A stretch of DNA of 64,000 nucleotides from Oenanthe sinensis (Eukaryota; Streptophyta; Magnoliopsida; Apiales; Apiaceae): the NCBI GenBank assembly GCA_028671895.1, contig CM053794.1, positions 21,438,501 through 21,502,500 on the forward strand. The letters are read 5' to 3'. Shown here piece by piece: positions 21,635-33,934 of the stretch; the stretch's first letter is position 1, and every line of letters begins with the position of its first letter. The notes under the pieces were generated by a model. That model made no database searches, had not been told where the DNA came from, and was given only the letters and a program-made list of their open reading frames with translations. The translations under genes were made by a program, and so were the position numbers.

Positions 21635-24600
21635 TGTAACGATCGAGATAATTAAATCTATTTGAATAATATGAGGTATATGATTTATGTGTTTTAATGT
21701 GTTAAGATATGATATGTGGTCATTTTATATGTCTAGTTGACTGTCTGTTTGACTGCTTTATGCTTAAGAGATTTAATTAAGCGCTTAACTGACTTTTCAT
21801 GCTTAATTGAGTAACTGTTTTATTTTTATAAAATTATTGGTGTATCCAATAATTATGAAATTTTATAGGTAGATTCTATGTGATTTTAGAGACTTTCTAA
21901 AAATGGTGATGTATTTAATTCTAGTCCCAGTGATTTTATATAAATCTTTCATTCCTGTTTTATTCTAGAGATATTACTCTTCTAAATTCCATATCTAATT
22001 ATGGGAATGTCCAAAAATCATGAAACCTTTTCCAAAATGTTCATTATTTATTCTAGGGCTGTTGAAAAATAAAATTTTATTTTATTTGAGCCCAAAATTA
22101 TTTTTATGATTTTTCTATTCTTACTTTCTATTTCTGTGCTAAAATTTTAAAGCTTTTTATTTAAATATTTACTTACCAGAAAAATATTTCAAAAATATGG
22201 GTGATCTTCTAAATTCATGCTATTTATTTTAAAAATATAAAACTTATTTTTGTACCCTGTTTCTCTCAAAATTCGATTTTAAATTGTTTTAAATCCAGAA
22301 ACTAGCAGTTGTGAATTTACCAAGCTACCCTTGCTGCTATAAAACTTTTCACAGCTCACATTCTTGCTTCTTTGCTCTGCAACTTTGTTGTCCAGGTTCC
22401 CGTGCTCTCTCTCTCCAGTACCTCTCGTTTTTCTTCGATTCTTGTAGCAAGGGGTAGTAAATTGTATAGTTTTCTTGATATATGTAAATGATCGAGCAAT
22501 TTAATATGTAATTATGGTGTTTCTTGCTTTGCATGCGTGTATACATTCGGGTGTGTGTATATATGCAGAAATCGATTGCATGCAACTGAATTGAGTACTT
22601 GGTTTCTTGATTTAAGGTGTGATTACGCAATAATAGGTGGAAGGGGACAACTTTGGTGTAAGAACACCCATTAATGGGGTTCCACCGGAAGTTGTCACCA
22701 CCGGCCGTGACCTACGGGGAGCCGGTGGTGTGGTTGCTGCCATGAGGGGTTGTTAAGATTAACAATGTAATCTAGTTGCTTGATTTGTTATCCACTTAGC
22801 TTGCATGTCGACTTGGATATCGTTTTGTGCATTTTCCGATTTAAACACTCATTTTCCGGCCAAGGCTTCATCATTCTCGATTTGTACTTGAATCTATGTG
22901 CTCGATTATATGTTTTCTTGCTGCTATGAGGACTAATTGTGGTACTGACTACCTTTGCATGATTAAGGTTTTGATGTTCCGGCAACTTTTGTTAAATTGC
23001 CGATTAATAGCAAAACACATATACGCTAAATTGTATGCTAAGCTCGTTTATGAGATATGTTAATGAGATAAATGTCTAATTCTTAATGTATGATGTCATG
23101 ACTCATGGAAATTGGCAATTACATGTCACTATTTGGTGCTTATTCGGATTAAGTGATAATATAAGTTTTAATTTCCTGAAATGCTATAGCTAGATCGATT
23201 TGATATGTTATATGATTAATTCATATCCGGATTTAGATTGAATAAGCTAGTATATGAATTTTAAGTAAAGATTTTTATTGGCATTTATTGAATATACATG
23301 CTTGTTTGCAATTCCAAGTACAATGGTGTAATGGGTGCAAATTGATGACTCGAATCGGTTAATTGAGGTGTTTTGGATAATTGCAAGTGGTTGCTAAAGT
23401 AGTAATAGCAATTTTGAAAATATATGTGTATATTTGTGTTCGAAGTTTGGTGATTAAATGATATTATGATTTAAATCTTTATAATGTTGTAGATATAGCT
23501 TGGTATGATAAACATTTGGTGGCATGTATGAATAATTGTGTTCGAATAGAGCTAGTATGTAAATTTTAGTCCACATTGATGCTAAATGCCATGTCTAATT
23601 GAGACTTAATTCCTTTGTTAATTAAATATTCGAATGTATATGTGTATTAGTAAGAATGATGTGAGTTTATAGCTAGGAAATTATAAAGGCATTACTAATA
23701 AGGGTTATAATTTAAGTGATTAGTGATGTTAATTATATAAGGGTATAGACATTGCTTTATATGGCATAGATTTGAAACAATATGTGATTGGCCGTATATA
23801 TATGTTTGAATGATTGTTTGGGTCGGTTGTATTCCGACAGGCAGCTCCAATTACAGAGGAGGTGCTGTCAAAATTATCTAAAACTAAAATGATTTTATAA
23901 AACATTATTGGCACACCACTTCTGTATAGGAAAGGCTATCAGTCAGGAATACTGTGGATCAATATAAGTGTCTATGTGCTACTTGTCTGCTAGTGTGGAA
24001 GTGATTGAATAGTAGAGTATGTATACTATATATTATACTTGTGTTAAGGGGTTACAGTTAACGAAAGGGTAGAACAGTTAGACGTTAATGAGAACGTCGA
24101 GAGTATATAAGATACTGATATAGTACTATTTATGTGTAGCTACGAAAGACATTGAGGTGAAGGACAAGGGAAAAGCTAAAGTAGAGAATTAGTGACTGGT
24201 GTAGGTGATCTACCTGTTCAGCAGCTTAGCATTCCTGTTTGAGGCAAGTAACCACTGCCTGATCTTTTAAATTAAGCACTGTTTTATGAACTGTTCTATA
24301 AACTGCTTTATAAACTGTTTGATAAATTGTTTAAGACCCTGCAACTATATTACCTTGTTTCAACTGTTTTAAGCTATATCATGTCATACTTTAATGGTTT
24401 TATTTAAACTGCAACCTTGTACCAGTTTTTAATTGCACTATAAACTTTTCAACCCCCGAACTGTTATCAACCATTTATAAACTAGTTTTAAAATCTTAAA
24501 CCAGTGACCTTGAATTATGACTTATGTCTGCACCATTTTCCTTAACTATGTTTACTTAAATTTTAATCCTGAACTTACCCTGTTGCTATTGCCTAACTAC

Positions 24601-26078
24601 TGTTACAATTAAATGCCTTACCACTGTTTTCAAAACATCTTGTTATACCTGTGAATTAACCCTGTAACCTGACTTCACAACTATAGCTTGGTTTTGATCC
24701 CTAGTTTATGATTTCAGCTTACCTTATTACAACAGAGACTTGTTTTGAGACTTACCCTGGAATAAACTTTACCTCTGTTTAATGATCTTAAAAATGGATT
24801 TAAATATGGAATCCGACTTTCGAGAAGTCTTTTTCATCAAATGATTTGGTAACTTTAAAAAGAAAGGTTTTGGTTATTATAGGAATTCCGATCAAAAATG
24901 GTTTCTACGGATTTCTATAGGTTGGAGGCGTAAGAGGCCGAGTGACGCCGGTCCAGCACTTTTTATGTGAAGACTATAATGAGATAGTCAATGGCTATAA
25001 TGAGATAGCCCAAGGCCAATGGCAATAAGTGCCTTTATGAGTACTCTTTATGTCTAGAGGGACTTTAGTCCGTTATGGGGACTTTACATGGCTGATCACC
25101 CGTATTGTCTGGCGTTGTGAGAAAACTTCAACCAAAATAATTGTTTTTAAACAGTAAAGGTCCTAATGAGAGGACAGTTTAATAAATGATTTGAAAAGCA
25201 AGGTCCTAATAAGAGGACAGTTTTATAAAATGTTTTGAAAGAATCAGTCCTAATGAAAGGACAGTTTTATACAAATGGACTTTGAAATGATTAGTAATGA
25301 ATAATGAAATGCCTTGTTATAACCTGTCATATACAGCTTCAATTATCAGATATACCTTGATTTGACTTGTTTCAATTGTTAGACATTACTTCCTGTTATC
25401 CATCTAACCGTGCAGATTACTCCTATACTTGCAATTGATTATTACTTTCCAGTTTCTTATTTACCTTGCACCAGTTATTGAAATTATTTAACCCTGCCAG
25501 GGGTTTTATAAAAGAAAGTTTTGCGAGTAATGCATACCCTGACTAGAATTTTAATTACAATTATGGGACAATGAGGTCCAGCAATGATTTTAAAGCATGG
25601 TTTTGAGAAAAGACTTTTTAAATTATATATAAGCCTATAGAACTGTTTTTAACCTATATGGTTACTTGCTGAGCTTTTGTAGCTCATTCTTTTATTTTCT
25701 AACATCTACAGCTTTTGAGAATCATGGTCCGTATTAAACAGACTGCCAGGAAGAATATGTCATACATGAACTATGCTAGGCTGGCTGAGAGGGAACAGGT
25801 AGGATCGAGGCAGAGTTGGAAGGAAAAGACTTTGTTTAGTCTTGTATTTTATTAGTAGATTTTGAGATGTTTTCAGAAGTTGTAATATTATTTTGTTGCA
25901 GTAAATGTAAATATAAATGGATGTAGTTGTGTGCTTGTTTCATACCATTACCTTGAAAAGTCCAGGCTAGTAGTCGGGGTCATATTTATGCGTATTTTTT
26001 ATTATTGTTATTTAGGGTGCATGCATATAGAGTGTTAGTGACTCCCCGATCTAGACCCCGGGTCGGGAGGGCGTCATA
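21635..26078. mobile_element. Probable 4.4-kb solo LTR nested in element I pol
   Basis: The insertion is flanked by GTATG at 21630-21634 and 26079-26083, and the pol frame is restored when one copy and the insert are ignored. Ends are TGTAACGATC and GGGCGTCATA, which look like a gypsy-type LTR pair TGTRACG...CGTYACA with one C-to-T change at the right end. There is no pol, primer site or internal repeat of the left end, so it reads as a solo LTR. The identity shared by both sides actually extends to 11 bp (AGTATGTGTAA), so a longer target duplication from another element type is not excluded. No gene is recognisable inside it. Confidence 0.6.
24965..25275. repeat. Short tandem repeats inside the solo LTR
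   Basis: Two copies of CTATAATGAGATAG lie at 24972-25010. Three copies of a roughly 50-bp unit containing GTCCTAATGAGAGGACAGTTT-like sequence lie at about 25150-25275. Each of these contains a small inverted repeat, TCCT...AGGA. Confidence 0.75.
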
Positions 26079-26749
26079 GTATGTGTAAGTGGTTCTCTGA
26101 GTGTATGCACAGTGAATTTGACATGAGCATGATGGGAGAGCTTAATTATTTCTTGGGGCTCCAAATCAAGCAAACAAAAGATGGAATCTATGTGCATCAA
26201 TCCAAGTACATAAAAGAGTTACTCAAAAGATTTGGATTTGAAAATGTTAAGCCGAAATCTACTCCAATGACCCCAGCCAGCAAGCTGACTTCTGATAAAA
26301 AGGGTAAGGATGTAGAAATCACTAGATATCGAGGTATGATCGGTTGTTTATTGTACTTAACTGCCTCTAGACTTGATATCATGTATAGTGTATGTGTTTG
26401 TGCAAGATTTCAAGCAAAACCAAGAGTCTCACTTGAATGCTGTCAAAAGGATATTTAGATATTTGAGTGGTACTATAACTCTTGGTTTATTTTATCCTAT
26501 CACAAATGTATTTGCTCTTGTTGGATATAGTGATGCAGATTATGCAGGTTGTCAAAGAATCCAGGGAATCACTCAAGAACAAAACATATTGATGTTCGAC
26601 ACCATTTCTTGAGAGATAATGTTGCAAAGGGAAAGGTGGAGCTGATATTTGTGCCTACAGAGTATCAGCTAGCTGACATCTTCACAAAACCCTTAGCAGA
26701 AGAAAGATTTTCTATTCTTCAAAGGGAACTTGGGATGTGCAATGTTTAA

Positions 26750-27095
26750 ACAGCAAGCAACTTTGAAAAGTCTGGTATCTAAATCTTATTACTTGTTATA
26801 TATGTGGACTTATGTGATGTGCATGCAAAGTGATATTTTTTTTATGATTAAGGGGGAGAAAATATATAGTCTGATTGCATGCTTACATGGTTAATGCTAT
26901 ATTTATTATTTGGTACTGGAGATAAAATATGTTTTATACATGTCTAATATTTGTGAGAGAGATATATTGCATATTGAGCTTATTTTGCAGGAAACATTGT
27001 TTGAGGGGGAGTCGTTTAGCTCACACCCGCATTGTTTGAGGGGGATATATTAGCACAATCATATATTGGTGTATAATCATCAAAAAGGAGGAGAT
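26750..27095 (+). other. Element I 3' region with multiple polypurine tracts
   Basis: Purine tracts occur at 26850-26860 (AAGGGGGAGAA), about 27000-27012 (TGAGGGGGAG), 27038-27046 (TGAGGGGGA) and 27082-27095 (AAAAAGGAGGAGAT). The last directly precedes the 3' LTR and should be the plus-strand primer. Repeated polypurine tracts in this position are a described Sirevirus trait. Confidence 0.8.
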
Positions 27096-28035
27096 TGTTA
27101 ATCTGATGTGTTTTGATGATATATAACATCATGCTGATTTGTTAGTTGTTATTATAACAGCTTGTTATGTTACCAGTTTTACTCTATACAGCTTACCATT
27201 ATATGATTGACTCACTTGATATACCCTGCATATATATGAGTTTGCTATGTATAAGTATATTCTCAGGTAACTTGGTTGAGTATGTGGAAAGACAAAGTTT
27301 CAGGAAAGTGTTCGTAACAGCCTGCTAAGATCAGTCACAGAACCATAACAGCAAGCTGACACTGTTCCGCCCAAAACTATATCAGCAAGCTGACACTGTT
27401 CCACCCAGAAGCTATTCAAAATAAATTTTGATAATGGATATTCCTTGAAGATGCTTGGAGAGATCAGAGTTTGGTTATGATTTAAATCTATAAGGACTCT
27501 ATTATATAATATATAACTTATATAATTAATAGAGCTCAAAAAGGGTTTTCAAATACCTTCCTTATTTACTCAGATTTGATTCTCCTTACCATATCTTTCC
27601 AAAACAGATTTCTATCAATCTTTTCCATATCAAAATCTTTCCATAACAGCTCAAATTCGTTTTGATCTTTTTCTAGCTGTTTGAAATTGATATTTCCTTT
27701 CACAATTGATTTGTTAGAAGATTTAAACTATTTCAAATTTCGAATTTCAAATCTTCTAATTTCCTAGTTGTTGGAGAATATTTTATGCTAATCAAATCTT
27801 TTTTTATTGCATAATATCTTCACAACCGTTGTATGCTTCTTATATATATTCACTTGCAGTCTTTATTGTAAGGAACCAATCGATATACAACGTGAAAGTT
27901 TTGAGACCTAATTATACACGCCTTCTATCTTCTCTCTCAAAACACTTTGATTTTATAAACTCTGAGCTTTATTGTTATATACACGTACATTATATACAAG
28001 AGTTTATAGTTTGGGTTGTAACATTTTTATTCTTT
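27096..28035 (+). repeat. Element I 3' LTR, truncated
   Basis: It starts TGTTAATCTG and follows the 5' LTR for about 940 bp, then changes at 28035/28036 to Kunitz coding sequence. About 570 bp of LTR are lost. Confidence 0.9.
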
Positions 28036-28524
28036 GGTGGCAAAGGAGGTGGCGTGTCATTAGCTTCTGTTCGAAATAAAACATGCCAACTTGATGTTGC
28101 CTAAGATAATCTCCATACAAATGGCCTATGGGTAAGGATTCATCCCGTAAATATTAAGAAAGGTGTTAGCGGCCAAGTAATACGCGAATCCACTGATTTG
28201 GTCGTCAGCATCACATCTCCGAAAATCAAAACATGCGGTAAATCAACAGTCTGGATGGTAGACAAGTATGATATGCTGAGAAAACAGTATTTCGTAACAA
28301 TCGGGGGAGTAGGAGCGGACAATAAGAGCCTGCAGAACGGATATTTTAGGATCATGAAAGAGAACCATTATTACAAAATTATATATTGTCCTCGATGCAA
28401 ATCTGTTGCACCTTGTGCTGTTACGTGCAAGAATGTCGGACCGTATTCTGAAAATGGAAGGACTCTATTTGTGTTAACTGATCAGCCCTATACGCTTTAC
28501 TTTCAGAAGGTAATTAAGGTTTAA
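28036..28524 (+). pseudogene. Kunitz inhibitor pseudogene 3
   Basis: This copy begins at about codon 47 of the intact genes (GGKGGG), fused directly to the truncated LTR. It therefore lacks promoter, signal peptide and the STI signature. Codon 69 is TAA (28102-28104) instead of CAA. Beyond it the frame is open to the normal end at 28524, with all later cysteines kept. A few further substitutions are seen, such as R93Q and A170V. An open frame starting in the LTR (27829-28104) reads across the junction but stops at codon 69, so it does not rescue the protein. Confidence 0.92.
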
Positions 28525-29254
28525 ATGTTATGTGTTTGATGTATCCATTGCCTTTCTGTGTTTCTTTCAAGTTAGTTAAAACTTGCTAATAATGTATAAT
28601 AAGCAAGATATAAAGCATATTGCTACTGTTTGAAAAAATAAAGGCAGCATTTCTACTGGATGATTGTCAAAGGTGAATTGTACAGTATTCTGTCGACAAG
28701 TATGATGTTTAAGGTCTTTCGCAACATGGGCAACGATTGAGAACGGGTACCTTTTATGTCAATGTATACCTAAATCATCGACAACACGGCAGTAAAGAAA
28801 TCCAACACAACTTAAACGATTTCTGATTCTGAACTCAAATTCCATAACAAACTAATTCAAGCTTATTGAGTTAGAACATTTGAGTACAATTTTTTACAAT
28901 TTTAATCATTAATGAATGGAATGTTTTGCGATCGAACTCGAACTCCAACAATTACTTAACATACTAAAAATTGTACCATAACATTATCGAATATAATTTC
29001 ACATCAGATCAACTCGAGTCCGAGAACATATCCGACCGAACTTCTTAAGCTCAAACAATTCAAACTCGAACACATATATTTATCGAATAGTCCCTTTGCT
29101 TTACAGCCCTAGCTAATCCAACTTTTACTTTGAATCAGAATTCATTTTCATGCCCATAGTACAAATTAAAATATAAAATATATTTGATAAATTTTTAAAA
29201 TTATTAAAAGACCTTTGTTCGAGGATAAAGCTTATGCATTTTTTATTAGATATT
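28525..29254. other. Kunitz 3 3' flank
   Basis: Non-coding; it matches the flank of gene 1 (9134-9847). No gene is seen. Confidence 0.75.
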
Positions 29255-30066
29255 CACTACAAGGAAAAAACTTAAAACTGACCATCTAAATCATTCGGTT
29301 TTGGCTAATATCGGTCGGTTTAATAGTTAAAACCGACCAACTGAGGTGGTCTGTTTAAATCTAATCGGTTATGATAATTGTTCGGGTTTAATGGTCATAA
29401 CCGATCAGGTAATCGATCGGTTATGTGCCTTCCAGTTTTGTAAGAAATCGGCCCACAAATGCCACTTGTCTGCCACTTCGGTTATATATTGCTCAAACCC
29501 GATCGACACTGCGGTTGGTTATGATATAAAAAGGTGTACTGTTATAACCGACCGATATGCACCTCATTCGGCTTTGCACGTCGGTCGGCTTTGTAGCAGA
29601 TTGGTTTTTAAAATTTTGGGAATAGTCATAATCGATCGACTTAAACCGACAGTGTATCACAGGAAATCGATCGGTTTTATTATGAATATGGTCGGTCGGT
29701 TTTACTAGGTTTATGAATATTGGTAAAAAACGATCGTTTATGTGCTATATCGGTCGGTTTTAATGGGTTTTTAAAAAATAAACAAAATTCATTGCAGCTA
29801 TTACGGTCCCACCTATTGATCAAAATTACCAATCAACCAACATTCTAATTTCAAATATTCTAATACCAACAATCATTCATATACAGAAATTAGACAAACA
29901 ACATCAAATGCTGATTAATCTAACCATTTCTAATAAAATATCATTTAATTAAACATCTGTATCAAACCAACATTCATACCATCACAAATTAATTTACAAC
30001 AGCCTCCAAATCCAAACAACATTCATAACTTGTTCAATAACAACATTCATAATAAAATATTAATCG
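29255..30066 (+). mobile_element. CACTA transposon end, most complete copy
   Basis: It begins CACTACAAGGAAAAAAC and is followed by several hundred bases dense in GGTCGGTT, CGATCGGTT and AACCGACC motifs, then AT-rich sequence. There is no gag insertion here, so this shows the state before the Copia fragment entered the other units. The opposite CACTA end is not present; element II is inserted at 30066. Confidence 0.65.
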
Positions 30067-30816
30067 TGTTTTCCCAGTTGCACAAGTAGAAGGGGGAGTT
30101 GAATACTTGTGTGTCTTTTCTGCCTGATTTTAAAATCAAATTAAAAACAAAACTCAAACACAAAGATATGAATAAGTACTGTTTGTATTATTGATTTGTA
30201 AATACAAAACTTTCCTAGGATGTACACAAACCCTAGCAGCTCCTCTGTGTTTAACACAACAACTCTCTCTATCTCTATGCTCTCACAAAAATATCACTCA
30301 GATAAATTATGCTTCGACTTTCACACTTTTACAATTAGGTTACATAGAGTTTATATAGAGAGCTGTCTATCAACTAATAACAGAAAGATAAATTACAATA
30401 GGAATATAATTCCTAATTATTAGTTGACAGTTTCCTTCTAGAATTCTCTTTCTTTCCCATAGCATATCTGCAATATATTTATCTTGATCTTCGAAGACTT
30501 TCCATTCCTGTGATCTTCTTCCAAATTTAACTTTAAATGTATAGACTCTGAACACCTTTAGACTCTGATGATCTTCAGACTCTGATCGTATGTAGACTCT
30601 GATAGTCTATAGACTCTGATCACCTTCCAGACTCTGATCTTCATGCAAACTCTGATTTCACTTTCTACAGAAATTCTTCTAAGTACAAGTAACATCAATG
30701 TTGACTATCTAGACTATGATTATATATTTCAGAGACTAGAAAGATTTATTACAGATAAACTAATCTAGACCATGTTCTAGTATTTTGTACATCATCAAAT
30801 GAATATATTCCTAATA
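30067..30816 (-). repeat. Element II 3' LTR
   Basis: It is 750 bp. On the minus strand it starts TATTAGGAAT (a decayed TGTTAGGAAT) just after the purine tract AGAGGGAGAT, and ends AAAACA. Seven AGACTCTGA/AAACTCTGA motifs occur within 30541-30660. Confidence 0.8.
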
Positions 30817-30941
30817 ATCTCCCTCTATTTATGCTTTAAAAAATGTAAGCATAAATCCAGGTTTGATGATGTCAAAACTAAATAATAAAACTATTAATCT
30901 AGAACAGTATAAAAGTATTATAAAGAAAAAAGAATTACTTC

Positions 30942-31327
30942 TTATTTAATCTTCTCAAAGGCTGGATTATTCTTCAAAAATGAATTCAACATATTTTCCT
31001 CCACAATTGCTAGAGCCTCACCAAAAAATTTCTTCATTTTCTTCATTTCTTCACTTGAGCATTTAATTTGACAATAAGCTGCTCTCAGATCATTTGCACT
31101 ACTTTCTTGCTCTTTTAAATCCTTCAACATTAGAACACTTACTTTCCCATTCATAGCTTGAAACCCAAAGTAATGACTCACACCTTCTTGGAATTTGACT
31201 TGTTTTTCTTCTAATGGCATGACTTGATCATTTCCCTCAGAATTAACATACTTCAAAGAAAATTTGCCCATCTGTCGATTTGCCTATCTGTGCAAAATCA
31301 GCTTTCTGTCAATCTCTTTGAACCATT
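30942..31327 (-). pseudogene. Element II extra ORF, C-terminal part
   Basis: The minus-strand frame runs into a TAA at 30942-30944. It is lysine/glutamate-rich and helical-looking (EEMKKMKKFFGEALAIVEEN region). It is cut off from the rest of the frame by the CACTA element at 31327/35808. I recognise no domain. Confidence 0.65.
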
Positions 31328-32560
31328 CACTACTAGAAAAAGTGGATATAACATCGGGCTTTTAACAACGGTCGTAGAAACCACCGATGTCAAAGTACTT
31401 TTAAACATCGATTATCTTTAAAACGATGTCAAAACAAATATAAGACATCGCTCCTTATATAAACCGATATTGTATGTTCTGTTTTAAAAAATAAAAAAAA
31501 CCTGGGCATATATACTTCCTTTTTATTACCTAAATATTTCCCACGTTAAACAAAATATTCCCCCTTGGACATTTTATTTCCCCCTTTCAATCTCTCTCGA
31601 CCTGCTTTGTTACTCTCTCCCTCTCCCTCGACCTAATCTCTCCATCTCCCTCGACCTACTCTTTCCCTCTCTCAACTCTCTCTTACATCTCTCTCGATCT
31701 CGCCATCAATCTCAACGTACAACCCACAATCTCTCTGCTCTGTTTCTTGCTTTGTTTGAAACCCTAGATCTTCAATTAGACAAAATCTAAACTGCTCTCT
31801 ATTAAATAGGTAATATCTAAACCCAAATCCCTTACTTTTGTCTGTTATTATCTCAAAATAGTAGTACTTTATGTTTAGCTTTTGTTTGTAGAAGTCTCAA
31901 GCTAGGGTTTTGGGTCTCAAGAAAGACAACATCAAACTCCCTTTATTTTTCTTTGCTTATATACATATATACTCTGTATTGTTTATTATTCTCTTTATTT
32001 TTCTTTTCAATTTTTTTTTCAATTTACTTTTGATTCTTATGCAGGTGTTGAGCTAACTGAGTGCGGAGATAATTGGGTGTGGAGCTAACTTTGTCTCAAG
32101 CTAATTGTTATTCTAGCACATGTAAGTAGTGTTCTCTATCTCTTGTATGTACATATGTATGTATGTATACTATAGCTTCTCTTTTTTTGATTGCTAGATG
32201 TGTATGTTCTGTGAATATTTTAAATGTTTTGGTCTTGAAATTGTATAATAATGGAAACAAGTAACCTATATAAACAGTTTTTACATTGTGTATGTTCTAT
32301 GTTTGTTGACAAACTAGAAAATCTAGAGAAGTTTGTTCTCTATTGTGTTTCCAATCTTATAAATATATAGACAACTGCTTCAATGATTGTGCGCCTATCT
32401 GTTAAAATTTGAATGTAATGCAGTTTTTACATTTTTGATTAATGAGTGGATGTGATTGTTGATTAATTATACTTATGAACATATGCAAGTTTGTTTAGAT
32501 AAACTTCCAATGTGTCTACAAACTGAAAATAATAATCTTAGATGTAACTGTTGTCTGCAG

Positions 32561-32726
32561 GGAGAGAGGAGACATTCAACTTTACTTGGCATCTCTTTTG
32601 TGTTCGCTCTACATGTGATGATCGTGTATTGGTGGTATTGGACTGACCTTTGGTATTCGTTAGTCATGATTCCCCTAAAAGCTACACCACCCTTTTGGCA
32701 TGCTATTTTTATCATCGTGGTGAATG
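32561..32726 (+). pseudogene. Captured exon, probable RNFT-type RING/transmembrane E3 ligase
   Basis: The exon is bounded by TCTGCAG and a GTGAGT donor. It encodes a membrane-type segment with the residues GERRHSTLLGISFVFALHV, then VYWWYW, MIPLKATPPFWHA and IFIIVVN. I recall this run from plant RING-finger, multi-transmembrane E3 ligases of the RNFT type; this is from memory, without a search. Only one exon is visible and the RING domain is absent, so no ligase could be made. Confidence 0.5.
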
Positions 32727-33934
32727 GTGAGTTCTGGTTATTATATATAATAATCAGGAACTTTGGATTTGCGATCATTTTGTAGTGAAGGAGTAAAGGA
32801 TCTCATATATAAGTAGGTTTTAAGCACTAAAAATAACAATGTTATTATTTAAGAGCCTTTTTAATCTATTACTGCATCCTTTGTTCTTTATGAACCTCTA
32901 CTCCCTTTTACGGCCACTATTTGAAAGACATCATCACTTTCTGTCTGAATTTAGTGGACCTTCTCTGTCAAATGTCTGTGACTGTGTTTTAAATGCAACA
33001 GCATTTGTACTTGCACAATGTATTTGAAATTTTGACAATACGTACCCGTAAACATATCTGATTGGCATTTTCTAACCGCAGTCAGACTATAAGTGAGTTT
33101 TAGTGTGCTTCAAACATTTATTTTGAGGCATTTTCTTCCACCACATCAAACATGTTTTTTAGGTTCTCCTTATTCATCTTATCTTTGTAACACATTACAG
33201 TTTAAACAATTATTTCCAAGTTTTCATGCGGGTTAAAGTTCTTCACTAAATTCCACAATGCCAGCATTTGTACAAAAGTGCAGAAATTAAGTAGGTGATA
33301 CTGTGCAATGACCCATCTCATCAAAAATAAAGGAATCTGAGCTTTTTGAATCCTACTGTTTGCCCACTTTTCTACTGAATTTAAGCATCTAAGATATGTT
33401 AACAAAATCATAAAAATTTCTTAGTATCTCTTGCAAATTTTATAGAACTATATTATGCTTATTTTACATTCTTTTTAATTTCCTCTGGCTTCTCCAACTG
33501 ATAGGAGAAAGAAAAGAGAACGCATTGTGCATGTTGATATGACTGAGTAACTTCATTATTTTTCACTCGATATATAATCATAAAGCATGTTTCGTTTCAG
33601 TTACGTTAGTTCGTCAGGCAGCAATGGTTATTAAGTGTATTATATTGATGTTCTATATAAATAGCAGGGGTAGAAACTATCGCAAGCAGGTGAGGCAATC
33701 TACACGTACTAAAATTAAAGGAGCACATATGGTTTAGGCTCTCTGAATTAAAGCATAATAAGCTTTGTTCCTCTATGAAGGTATGAATTTTGTGCATGCC
33801 AAGGACATTTTTATGTAGTGCATATGGTTTAGGCTCTCTGAATATCATTAATTATATGTTATCATGGAATTGTTAGATAAGATGTATTCAGATGTCAAAA
33901 TTGCATCAACTAATATGGACTTTTATCATCCTAT

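Larger units (their letters stand above)
19371..26749 (+). pseudogene. Element I pol, broken and interrupted
   Basis: The protease active site DSG lies at 19374. The integrase zinc-binding region comes next, then a catalytic core with aspartates at 19944 and 20133 and glutamate at 20238, giving the standard 35-residue D-to-E spacing. A stop at 20874 precedes the reverse transcriptase, which has a frameshift at about 21221 and YVDD at 21593-21604. The frame is then interrupted by a 4.4-kb insertion (21635-26083) and resumes in the same phase at 26084. Another frameshift lies near 26430. In RNase H an internal deletion of a few hundred bases joins SDADYAGC to the C-terminal part near 26550. Pol ends with TAA at 26747. 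The copy is dead. Confidence 0.9.
15802..28035 (+). mobile_element. Copia element I, Sirevirus-like, decayed, 3' truncated
   Basis: Order is 5' LTR, primer site, gag, protease-integrase-reverse transcriptase-RNase H, several polypurine tracts, 3' LTR. Integrase precedes reverse transcriptase, which is the Copia order. Repeated polypurine tracts, a long gag with coiled-coil-like acidic stretches and two zinc knuckles suggest the Sirevirus lineage. It inserted after AATGT (15797-15801); the matching duplication is lost because the 3' LTR is truncated. Coding breaks make it non-functional. Without the nested solo LTR the visible element is about 7.8 kb. Confidence 0.88.

Noticed and set aside
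21629..26088. Insert in element I read as a Mutator-like element with a 9-11 bp target duplication
   Set aside because: The 11-bp shared flank would fit, but no terminal inverted repeats or transposase exist, whereas the LTR-like ends and 5-bp duplication fit better. Kept only as an alternative.
27829..28104. Chimeric LTR-Kunitz protein as a new gene
   Set aside because: The frame stops at the mutated codon 69, and the LTR-derived part has no protein-like features.
32473..32778. 101-codon minus-strand open frame in the CACTA element
   Set aside because: It is the shadow of the captured exon on the plus strand.
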